From: Plazaster borealis
Lineage: Eukaryota > Echinodermata > Asteroidea > Forcipulatida > Labidiasteridae
Length of the DNA stretch: 64,000 nt
Direction of reading: 5' to 3'
NCBI GenBank assembly: GCA_021014325.1
Contig: CM037459.1
Location: 19,246,501-19,310,500 of the forward strand
The number at the start of each line of letters is the position of its first letter. The first letter of the stretch is position 1. A program made the translations under genes and the position numbers. This document shows, one piece after another, positions 10,001-19,300 of this stretch. Below the pieces are notes generated by a model. The model had not been told where the DNA came from, made no database searches, and saw only the letters and a program-made list of their open reading frames with translations.

Positions 10001-12000
10001 TTTTTGTGGATCCTGTCATCAAATACTTAGTCACTGATGGGAACAGTTTTTGAGTTTGTGAACCTCCTGGAAGGTTATTCATTCATTGTAACATTCAAGT
10101 GAGTGTAAATGGTTGCTTTAGTGCAATTGTAAACAAGAAAAATCAGATGACTTTTGACTTAGGTCAGGATTGGCTTTGAACCCAAACTGTGAAGAAACAA
10201 GTGGGTTGTAAATCTGTCAAGTGTGTGTGAGAGCACCGGCATCCTTCACTATTTTGTTCTAGTTTGTTCAACTCGGAGTCTTTACAAATTGTCAATAATA
10301 ATAGGACCCTTTTTTTTTGGGGGGGGGGGTTGGGTTTTTATATCAATCTGATATATTCTATAATGGGGTTAAGTTTTCACCAAGAAGATTGTTCCTTTTG
10401 TGGTTCTATAAAGAGGGTTAGATGTTTATGGAAATGGAATACATATGGTTTTTGTTATCGGCCCTTTTTTTTGTATTTGTGGCAGGATACTGGTGACTCT
10501 GGTTGTGGCACGGTCACGGTCAGTGGGGAAGAGCTATATCTTAACTCCAGTGACTTTTCCATCTGGAGTAGTAAACTCGAAGTTGATGTCAATTTCACTG
10601 AAGAAGCAACAGGTAACAAAATATGTAGTGTATTCAGTCTCTCATTAGGTGCTTTAGAATACATTCATGGAATTCTGTTTAACATGTCGTGCCTTATTTA
10701 TACAGTACCGGTATTTAGAATTGACAAACAATATTCATAAATACCTGGGGGAGAGTTTATCTATTTTGATTGGTTGAGAGGACATCACATGGCCATGTTT
10801 AAACATAGCCTCAGGAAATTGAGTCAAAAGAGGGCACTAACAGATTATTGCGCAGAGCACGCAAATTTCACGACCCAGTTTAAGTTGGTTTGTCACATAT
10901 TTGGCTCAGGCAAGTTTGAAACTTGCATGCGATAGTTTGAAATTTAAGCGCGCAAGTTCAAAACTTGAATGAGGAGTTTACTTTGTGCTCAACATTGATA
11001 ACAATTCAACGTAGAGTCGAGGCAAGGTGAGGCTAAACTGTTCTCAACATGTAAAGGTTTTTTATGTTTTTAACAGAATGTTTCTATAACGGAATAAAAG
11101 AGTGGAAGATGAGGTCTTAAACGGCCGCTTAAAACTTGGCAGGGTCATGGCTGTGCGATAAAGGACCGTGCCTTCGGTTTGGATTGCATGGCCAGGACCC
11201 TGCCGGTTTTATAACGGCCATTTAAGACCTCATCGTCCACTCTTTTATTCCCTTATTGTAACATGAGAGGTAACAGATTTTCAAGAGGCATTTTCTCTCA
11301 TTATTCAGGGGTGACTCTCTCAGAGACCATTCTGAGCAGGGAAGGTCTGATCACCTCAGACCCATTGGTTCTGGCTTTTGATGGACCATCAACCTTTAAA
11401 CCTGGGATGCCATTCAAGGTTGCTGTAAGTACTAAATGTCAGCCTGTGGTTGGCAATCTTTATGAGTTAATCGGAGAAATAAAAACAGTTTATTTCATGA
11501 ATTATCAATGAAATTCTCAAAGTACTTTAGAGTCTTTAAAGACTTTCATGGAGAATTAATCACAAGAAGAAAAAATCCAACACTTTCTTTTTTCAGTTTT
11601 CATAAAATAGTTAGTACCGTTGCTCAACATTCTCAAAGAACTGTGACAAAAGGTATACTAATTTTTTTATTTTACTTTAAAACCTGTTGAGTTCAGAATT
11701 ATTAGAATCCAATTCCCCCCTTGGTTCTACTAATGGTGTGGCTTACCTTTGTAAAGCAGTTTGGGAAGGGGGGGTGACCTTTATTGTAAACTCCAAAAAC
11801 CCCCACTTAATGATGGTATCATCTAATTTGCCAACTGTTATGATGTACATCGTCTTCAGGTTCAATCTGCTTGTATGAACTAGGTTTTTTTCATAGTATA
11901 AAAAAAAATGTCACTGGTTATAAATCTGGTTTGTTTCCTGTCCCATCGCAGCTGTCGGTTAAGTACCCGGATGGAACACCAGCACCAGGCCAGGAAGTTA
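7015..12000 (+). CDS. Alpha-2-macroglobulin/thioester-containing protein family gene (5 internal exons, broken by gap)
   Basis: Five exons join in frame: 7015-7099, 8183-8300, 10486-10612, 11309-11424 and 11952 to the gap. All have AG acceptors and GT donors and matching phases. They encode a stretch typical of macroglobulin domains MG3-MG4 in secreted A2M, CD109 and complement C3-type proteins. Landmarks are VLPKFEIV and the RYTYGHPVRG turn, then the SGCGTVTVSGEEL strand with a conserved Cys, DGPSTFKPGMPFKVA, and YPDGTPAPGQEV. Family members trap proteases or tag surfaces through a thioester. The bait region, the thioester exon and the C-terminus would lie further 3', in or beyond the gap. 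The N-terminal exons (signal peptide, MG1, MG2) were not found in 1-7000. I cannot tell A2M, CD109, insect-type TEP and C3 apart from this part alone. Confidence 0.88.
7412..7556. mobile_element. MITE, GGGTCGATTTCAC family, in A2M intron
   Basis: Ends GGGCCAATTTCACAAAGAGT and (reverse complement) GGGTCGATTTCACTAAGAGC surround AATTGCTAAGCAAAGTGTGA. Related copies lie at 14033-14172 and 16915-17040. Confidence 0.75.
8183..8300 (+). CDS. A2M-family exon (MG3)
   Basis: The acceptor is ACATGTAG and the donor is GCT|GTAAGT. It continues the split Arg codon and encodes YTYGHPVRGSFSADITI, then EQYRGWYSYLNRERPVLRYE and SA. It ends in phase 0. Frame and content match the previous exon. Confidence 0.88.
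8330..8832. repeat. 45-bp minisatellite (about 11 copies) in A2M intron
   Basis: Units of 45 bp contain CTCTGTCTCCATCCATCCAT followed by ACCCATTCACCTGCCCTCCT. The first copies are near-identical and the last three diverge. Because 45 is a multiple of three, the array stays open in several frames on both strands (8202-8921, 8308-8652, 8311-8859, 8334-8741). These are not genes. Confidence 0.95.
8963..9003. repeat. Short hairpin with CCATGGAGGAA ends
   Basis: CCTATGGAGGTAGGAATTTA is followed by an inverted partner ending in ATTTCCTCCATGG. The same core, CCATGGAGGAAGGAA, recurs singly or as a hairpin near 4022, 20380, 28045, 28265, 37590, 43306 and 54340. Confidence 0.65.
9158..9555. mobile_element. 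MITE, AAAGGGTCTGTATACGTTTGGTAA family
   Basis: TTTAAAGGGTCTGTATACGT at the left and ACCAAACGTATACAATCCCT at the right are inverted partners. An internal palindrome, GTTACTGCAGTAAC, lies at the centre. Relatives lie at 22069-22444, 22443-22840 and 59569-59955. The element has no transposase. Confidence 0.85.
10486..10612 (+). CDS. A2M-family exon (MG3/MG4 linker)
   Basis: The acceptor is TGTGGCAG and the donor is ACAG|GTAACA. It reads DTGDSGCGTVTVSGEELYLN and then SSDFSIWSSKLEVDVNFTEE plus AT, ending in phase 1. The SGCG...EEL...NFTEEATG pattern is typical of the family at this position. Confidence 0.87.
10725..11255. mobile_element. Repeat ending in a long hairpin (11088-11255)
   Basis: The left part is the repeat shared with 2740-2900. 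The right part is an inverted repeat. GGAATAAAAGAGTGGAAGAT at 11091 and ATCGTCCACTCTTTTATTCC near 11231 are partners, and the arms continue inward through GAGGTCTTAAACGGCCG and GGCAGGGTC. Non-autonomous DNA element in an A2M intron. Confidence 0.75.
11309..11424 (+). CDS. A2M-family exon (MG4)
   Basis: The acceptor is TTATTCAG and the donor is GCT|GTAAGT. The first two bases complete a Gly codon. It then reads VTLSETILSREGLITSDPLV and LAFDGPSTFKPGMPFKVA. The FKPGMPFKV motif is strongly conserved in A2M-family MG4. Confidence 0.9.
11952..12000 (+). CDS. A2M-family exon, cut by gap
   Basis: The acceptor is CCCATCGCAG. It reads LSVKYPDGTPAPGQEV and runs into the run of Ns. YPDGTPAPGQ is typical of the strand following FKV in A2M-type proteins. 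Confidence 0.88.
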
Positions 12001-12500
12001 NNNNNNNNNNNNNNNNNNNNNNNNNNNNNNNNNNNNNNNNNNNNNNNNNNNNNNNNNNNNNNNNNNNNNNNNNNNNNNNNNNNNNNNNNNNNNNNNNNNN
12101 NNNNNNNNNNNNNNNNNNNNNNNNNNNNNNNNNNNNNNNNNNNNNNNNNNNNNNNNNNNNNNNNNNNNNNNNNNNNNNNNNNNNNNNNNNNNNNNNNNNN
12201 NNNNNNNNNNNNNNNNNNNNNNNNNNNNNNNNNNNNNNNNNNNNNNNNNNNNNNNNNNNNNNNNNNNNNNNNNNNNNNNNNNNNNNNNNNNNNNNNNNNN
12301 NNNNNNNNNNNNNNNNNNNNNNNNNNNNNNNNNNNNNNNNNNNNNNNNNNNNNNNNNNNNNNNNNNNNNNNNNNNNNNNNNNNNNNNNNNNNNNNNNNNN
12401 NNNNNNNNNNNNNNNNNNNNNNNNNNNNNNNNNNNNNNNNNNNNNNNNNNNNNNNNNNNNNNNNNNNNNNNNNNNNNNNNNNNNNNNNNNNNNNNNNNNN
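12001..12500. other. Assembly gap (500 N)
   Basis: Exactly 500 undetermined bases, probably a placeholder of arbitrary size. The A2M-family gene enters from the left and GBA2 points at it from the right, and neither has its 3' exons in the window. The true missing length may therefore be much larger. Open frames drawn across it (11871-12524, 11908-12531) are artefacts. Confidence 0.97.
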
Positions 12501-13364
12501 TTTAAATATGCAGCAAAGTATTAAATACTAGATTAGCTTTTTTCCATGTAGGCTTACAGCGAGAGATGAAACTACATTTTTAAGTGTATGTAAATATTTG
12601 CTATATATACCATGTAACCTTTGCTTACAAAAAGACTGACCTTGTTCAGTCCGGGGCATTTCCTGGCAGGCAAGATACTACACTGGTCATTTGGGAAATT
12701 TAACATTTTGTGTCATGATTTCCACGTAAATTCAACAACTATAAACAAAACCAGCTTAACAAGTTTTGAGATTATTTCTTCATATAAAAAGTTGATGAAA
12801 AATGCAGACAGTGCAATCTGCATATAACATCAGATTTTATGTGTTCTTCCATTGGGTTGTGTACAAATTGTGCATGCAGGAAGTCCAGACTCTGTGGCTC
12901 TTTTGAAAACGTGTGATGTCACAAGTTAAATAGTCTATAGAAAAATCAATACAAGATTGAGATCCATCTGCGTCATCAGCTGGTACATGTAGGTACTGTA
13001 CACATGTAGTACCACCAGCAGTTTATGATAGTTAACCGTACATTTGAATGGTAATAATCGTTAATCAAGTAGCATTTCTCCATTTAGCTTTTTTGGGGGT
13101 ACATATTATGCATGCAAGAAGAAACCGTGTAATTTGTTTGTTTTAAATAAATGGATGAATTTACATCTAACCACTTGATTAAAAGCGATAAAAACAGTAT
13201 TTTGTTAAGAACAGTTTCTAACATGACACTTGTGCTACTGCAATCTTCCCAAAAACAGATCGTTCATGATAATATTTTGTACAGATTTGCACACAAAATT
13301 TGCTGCTATTTCATCTGTTCTTGAAAAACAAAATATCTAAATTTATGGCTGTATAAAAAGGACC
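12501..13364. other. No supported gene
   Basis: AT-rich sequence just right of the gap. I looked for A2M exons on + and GBA2 exons on - and found none. Confidence 0.4.
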
Positions 13365-13520
13365 CAATTTTATAGAGCTGCTTAAGCAGACAATTCTGCT
13401 CAACAATTTTCTGGTAGGCAAAAATGAGCTTGATACCAGCCACTGATGTATTTTGGCTGCTAATCTTATTCTATTGCGCTTAGCAATTTTTTTAAAGCTT
13501 AAGCAGCTCTGTGAAATTGC
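13365..13520. mobile_element. MITE, TTTCATAGAGCTGCTTAAGC family
   Basis: ATAGAGCTGCTTAAGCAGAC at the left and GCTTAAGCAGCTCTGTGAAA at the right are inverted partners. The same family occurs at 20414-20655, 20657-20802 and 62146-62438. Confidence 0.8.
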
Positions 13521-14032
13521 AAATGAAGGTGCAAATCATTGTTATAGCTTACAGGTATATTTTTTAGGATGTCAGTCTATTTTCAAAAAGAAACACACAA
13601 ACTTGTATTTGTATGCCACAGTGTCTGGATGACATAGATACGATATGTTTGAAGTTGATACAGTGTATTTCCAAGATGTTTTCAGTTGAGTGATGTCTAC
13701 ATAATTATATGAACAGAGACTGTGGAATAAAGTTTTTGAAGTTATTTCGCTTTGTGCTCCAAATCACACACCCCAATTCCTCTTGCATGTACATACTTAT
13801 TTGTAGTTCTGCATATTCCTGTGCATTACCACATTGGTAGGTAACATGCATTAAAAAGAACAAACAACATAAGATGGTAGACTTGTTAAAGCAAAATAAA
13901 AACCCAATAAAAACACTTAAAATTCCAACTATCATTTCCCATCCACATTGCAGTATACAGGAAGGGAAATCTAGCATTTAAACTGCCCTCCCACCACCCG
14001 GTGAGCTCAGTGGTGTAGTTGTTAAGACACAG

Positions 14033-14172
14033 AGGCTCGATTTCACAAAGCACTCAGATTCATCTTAAAAGACGAGTTGTCAATATTGCCGTAGTGATTT
14101 GTAATGTCACATCACACTTTACTTAGCAATTAAGATTAAGATCAATCTTAACTCTTTGTGAAATTGGCTCCC
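14033..14172. mobile_element. MITE, GGGTCGATTTCAC family
   Basis: GGCTCGATTTCACAAAGCAC at the left and AACTCTTTGTGAAATTGGCT at the right are partners, with TAGTGATTTGTAATGTCACA internal. Same family as 7412-7556 and 16915-17040, inverted. Confidence 0.8.
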
Positions 14173-14465
14173 TGCTCATGAATGCAGAAGGTTGTATAAG
14201 TAGTGTTTGAATCTCAACCTATGGTGAATGTAGATTGTATTTTGCAGACCTTAAAAGCACTAAGTATACAATGCTTGATCGTACATGTTCGCAGCCCAAT
14301 ATTGTGAGCAGACACTATTTTAACAGGAAGTGTGTTCTATAGATAAGCTAACGTGAGAACCTTATTGACTCTGGGGGTGTTTTTTTCACACAAAAATGTT
14401 AATAAGTGAATCATTACATACATGATTGTGCAAAATATTGTACAAATATTGGATATGAGTGCATT

Positions 14466-14556
14466 GTCACAGAATATAATTACGAGGTGAAGTCTGGACT
14501 ATTCCATTTGGAAATGGAAAAGCCAGATTTTACCTCGTTATTATACTCTGTGACTA
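14466..14556. mobile_element. Short hairpin element
   Basis: GTCACAGAATATAATTACGA and its partner TCGTTATTATACTCTGTGAC flank arms that continue through AGGTGAAGTCTGG. Two overlapping opposite-strand open frames (14406-14588, 14480-14758) come from it. Confidence 0.75.
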
Positions 14557-14599
14557 TGAACGAACGACAAGCATTCAACATTATATAAAAACTCACACA

Positions 14600-14890
14600 T
14601 AGATCCTTGTAACTCACACACAGATCCTTGTAATTTGAAAAATGTTCACAAAAACACAAAAGAGACACGGAAACTCGTCCACCCCACACTCTGAAAATTC
14701 TATTAAAAAAACATCTAAACAACATGGACGACTCCATGTAGACACTAACCTTGTCCACTGTGACACAACCTTACCTCGTTTGGACAAACGGGCGCGCCGA
14801 CGGGGAACAATTATTTTGGGAACAACACTGCGAAGGCACATTGACAGCCCACAACACATTAAGCTCATTTGCATTTGGGGAAATACTAAA
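14600..14890. repeat. Dispersed repeat shared with 41410-41600
   Basis: Both places carry AGACACGGAAACTCGTC-like text, then GACTCCATGTAGACACTAAC-like text, CCTCGT(T/C)...GACAAAC and AACAACACTGCGAAG in order. Copies are clearly diverged. Open frames 14614-14874 and 14642-14980 overlap it and are not called as genes. Confidence 0.65.
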
Positions 14891-14979
14891 CAAATTCAGT
14901 TAAACCCCCAGCTAGCTGTGCACAATGCCACACTGAAAACATTTATTACTGGAGTGAAGAATTCTGCTAAACTTGCATG

Positions 14980-15900
14980 AATCTTATGAAATTATGTGAT
15001 ATTTGGCAGAAAACTTCAAAAGGCCACCTCAAGTAAAAATCAAGTCAAAATGAGAGTCTTTTGTTTTAACAATGTGTGTAATACCAATGTGGACCACCTT
15101 GGACCAAAACAATGTGTTAAAATGATTTTAACATCTGAAGTTTTCCGTTATTTTTGAATGTGTAAAGCATTTTCTGCACAGCTGTAAGCAATTCCGTGAA
15201 GCATCGACAGCTTTATCTCTGGGCTTTGCTGGTTATTTCATAGTACATAACTCTTCCCTTCTGACCATTTTTATAATTTGTATATAGACTGTGCAAGTCT
15301 CGTGCATATTCAAACTTCCGGGACCATTGTGGTCCCAACCATATGGAGTTTTACGTGGGCGAGATTTTGTTTCGTCAAATATTTTAGTTTAACATACTTT
15401 ATGACCATGAAAATTATCATGTTAGGATGTAATACTGAAGGATTAAATAATATGAAAGTAAAACCAATTTAACAAAATAACAAAGAAAACCCGAGAATAA
15501 GACTTGACCTCCGTTTCCGGTTACTTGTAAACAATTAAGAATGCTGCCCAACTGACGGTCATGTTGTCACTAAACCTATGTGACAGATGCACACATTTCA
15601 GGCGTGATTGGCAAATGGGGTTTCTAACAATAAGCATCCTTGTCCCAAGTTTTTATTTTGTATCAATGTTAATTTCAACAAATTATTTGTATTATACGAA
15701 AATTGTAAATTTATTTATAACAACTTGCTATGGGTATTTATATTTTCAAGAATTTTGTATAAATATAATTTAAAAAGAAGATTTGATTTCATAGAAAAAT
15801 ATAGTCTTTGTTCTAGTTTTAACGGCAGCAGCTTCTAACTTTAAACCTTTAATCGACTTCTCAATGAGTCGCTTCTTTTTTACCTCCATAGAGTTTTACA
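14980..15900. other. No supported gene
   Basis: AT-rich stretch in the region 3' of the last visible GBA2 exon. Nested short open frames at 15561-15838 show only hydrophobic low-complexity text, and no GBA2 exon is recognisable. Confidence 0.4.
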
Positions 15901-15907
15901 TGTGGAG

Positions 15908-16230
15908 TGTCGTGGCAGAGTGGTTAAGAGCACCAGACTTGAGCTCTGGTGTTTCTGATCAGCAGAGTGTGGGTTCGAGTCCCAGTCATGGCACTTGTAT
16001 CCTTGAGCAAGATACTTTACCATAATTGCTTTGCCCTTCGGATGGGACATTAAGCTGTAGGTCCTAGGTACTAGGATTGCTAGTGCACGTATAAGAACCC
16101 AGAACACTTATCGTGGAAGAGTAGGGGTTAACCCTAGTGTTTCTGGTTCACATAGCAAGCAACCTTGTTTACCATGTTTACAGGTTTCCTCAGGCTTACC
16201 AACTACAGTGATTAAGTTCACTTATGAGGC
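15908..16230 (+). mobile_element. tRNA-derived SINE (Ser/Leu-type head)
   Basis: An RNA polymerase III A box (TGGCAGAGTGG, near 15914) and B box (GGTTCGAGTCC, 15972-15982) are spaced as in a long-variable-arm tRNA. They are followed by CACTTGTATCCTTGAGCAAG, the conserved body of V-SINE-like elements. The head is tRNA-like but the acceptor stem is not closed, so it is a retroelement, not a tRNA gene. A relative lies at 56982-57425. Confidence 0.8.
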
Positions 16231-16281
16231 ATCCTTGGTTTCATTACTAGAAATATATAATAACAATATTCTGTATCTCAC

Positions 16282-16397
16282 CTGGTTTGCCTCCACCAAG
16301 TTGTAGGTGTAAATCCCTGGATTGAGGGACCAGCGACAGAAACCTCCTTTCCATCCTCTATTGATTGCACCACACCCAATCCCACCAATTGGCACCC
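16282..16397 (-). CDS. GBA2: GBA2 exon 3 (signature exon)
   Basis: The acceptor is TGATGACAG and the donor is CCAG|GTGAGA. After completing a Gly codon it encodes [20 protein letters not shown] and then [18 protein letters not shown], ending in phase 0. This is the most diagnostic block of GH116 proteins. Confidence 0.93.
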
Positions 16398-19300
16398 CTG
16401 TCATCAAAATGGAATCAACCAGTTAATCATCAAATACGATTTATAGAAAGTCTTTAATTGTCACAATTGTCTAAGAATATTACCACATTGACCTTTTTTG
16501 TCTCTAAGTTTACTAATTTTCAGAAATAACCCACAGTACTTGGGGACATGTAATGCAATCAGGAAACTGTTCTTCCTGTAACTTGTTACAAATGTTGTGA
16601 CAAATGTTGTAAAAGGCCGAACCTACCGTATACAGGTTTGAATGAGATGGGGTACAGGTCTATGAACGGTCTCCTTCCCAGGGCTCTCATCTTCTTGATA
16701 AACTTGATATATCTACAGAGACAAAGAAACACATATTACTGAAATATTTACTAGATTTACTAAGAATTCATATACCGGGTACCCCAAATTATTTTTGTTA
16801 TCAACATGTATAGTTTGACTTTTAAATGTCATCGGTGAAAAAGAGCACAAATGCAAAAACCTCCACAGGTGTCTGACCCACACTCCAACAGACAGCCTTT
16901 TGGTCTGCTGTTCTGGGGACGATTTCACAAAATCATTCTTAATTGCTAAGCAAAGTGTGATGTCACAATACAAATCACTATGGTGAATATTGACAACTCA
17001 TCTTATGATGAGTCTTAGTACTTTGTGAAATCAACCCTGGACCCACAAATACATGTACAAAGGAAGCAGGTTCACTACCCAATAAAGGAATAAGACAAAA
17101 ATATGTAAAATTATACATTTAGATAGTTTATTAATTTTTCTAATTACATGTAATCCAAACTCTCCAAGTTAACCAAAAGTATCCACCAAATAAGGTTTTG
17201 GGGAGGAAAACAAATGGGCTAAACAGTTAAACAGTAATCAAATAGTATTTGAAAACCATGTTCCTCTGATAGATTTACACATTTAAAGGCCCTGTACACT
17301 ATTGGTAAGATCGAAAAACACAAATGTTCACAGATTCACACACAACTTACATGATTTAAGGTAAGTAATGGTAGAAAGGGTTCCTTTAAATATTTCTGCC
17401 TAAAATGCTATCGTTTCTGAGAAATGAGTAAAACAATGGTTTTTATCACGCGCGATATTTTGAAAATACAGAAAACACATAAGGTCTCTTTTCACTATTT
17501 TCTCGTGATCTCGATTACCAATTGAGCTCAAACTTTCACAGGTTTGTTTGTTCATGCATATGTTGAATCACATAAAATGTGGACACTGATTTTGAGCTGT
17601 TACCAAAAGTGTACAATACCTTTAAAAGAGTCATCTATGGGTAGGACACCTGTAGAGGTCTTTCATTGTATTATTTGCTCTCTTTTTTCCCGCTGTCAAA
17701 GTCAATTTTTTTAAATTGGCTTTGTTAAAAATACAATTTTGTCTGTTGCAATGCCTCAAGTTTGCCTTAGGCCGTATCCAAATTGGATAATACAGCTACG
17801 GCTTCGACTGTTGCTGGGTGTGTTGTTAAGGACGTCCTATACTTCAACGCATGATGACACGTAAATCTAGCCGTAGCTCTAGCTGCTAATTCGGACATGG
17901 CCTAACATTAGTTACAGCTTCTTGGCAGCAATGGCATGGAGTAATTGAAGATTAGTTAAAATCAATACTTATTGGAATTCAGAAAAGGGCCCTTAGAATT
18001 TTTAGCAGGGATCCCCATACTCATAGCAATCCTTTATTCCACAAATATAAAACACTTTAAGTCAATATTAATGATACAGCTTGGGTCTTTCATGTACATA
18101 TATCAGCTTTACAGCAACATCAAGATATTCACCATCACTATGCCAGACAGTATAACAAATGTCATGATTCAAATGCTTAAACACACTAGTTAAAACAAGG
18201 TGTTAAACATGAAGGCCCCAAGCTGTGAAACTCATTGAATACCTCTCCAATATAAATTTACACAATCTATCCTTATTCAAATTTAAATTTAATATTTTAT
18301 CTAAGAAGTAACTATAAATAAATAGTAAACTTGCAGGTACAACCATGTGTAAAATCTCTTTTGTGGGAGTGTTGGCTCTGAAAAGAGCCGGTGTGGTCTT
18401 GACGTTTCGAACAGTATACTCTTTCTCCTGAAGACGAGCAGACAGCAGAGTACATGTATACTGTTCGAAACGTCGAGACCACACCGGCTCTTTTCAGAGC
18501 CAACACTCCCACAAAAGAGATTTTACACATGGTTGTACATGCAAGTTTACTTTTTATTTATAGGTTACTTCTTATTTTTCCCACACCATGCAAAGCTTCA
18601 AACAACACCTATATTATTTGATCTATTTGGCAAATATTTATGAGGTAAATTGTTGTCCTTTCGAATCTCAAGTTTACTTAACACATAAATAGTTATGCCG
18701 GTTAACAAGTTGTCATTAAGTTTTTCTAGTAACAATGCTATTGCTATCACAATGAACATTTTGTTCTATTTAGTTAATATCTTTACCCTTTATTCAAATG
18801 TTAATTTAAACTCATCTAATCAGCAAACTTTTAAAAGGTTAACTATTATTCTTTCTAGTCTACAGACAGATTTACCTAAACCTTATGTGCCATCATAATT
18901 TGTCGGACACAATATTTAAAAAATGGCTCATTGATCAAAAACACTTATATATGGTGAGTCCTTATTCAACTTGACTGTCAAGTACACAACTATGTACAAA
19001 TCCACTCATCATCCGAACACATGTTGGTATTGGAGACTACTTGTCCAGTTAGTGACGTCAATTCTTGTACTGAGGTCTAACACATGTTTAGTTACAAGGA
19101 CAGGTCATGGATGAATGGAACAGTTACAATAACACAATATGTACTTTTAATCCATAAATATTAATTTTTTTAGTATAGTATACATACAAAGAGAACTGAA
19201 ACATATAGGATTTGAGGCATTGCATGGTGAGGTATCAATATATTTGGTTTGCGGTAACACCATGTGTGTATCTACTTGCCAGGTAGAGTTTGTTCTTAGA

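Noticed and set aside
11871..12531. Two long open frames of over 200 codons
   Set aside because: They are open only because they run through 500 N. The real exon is 11952 to the gap.
14614..14980. Opposing frames of 86 and 112 codons
   Set aside because: They overlap on opposite strands inside a dispersed repeat that also occurs at 41410-41600.
15908..15990. tRNA-Ser/Leu gene
   Set aside because: It is followed by a conserved SINE body and the acceptor stem is not closed.
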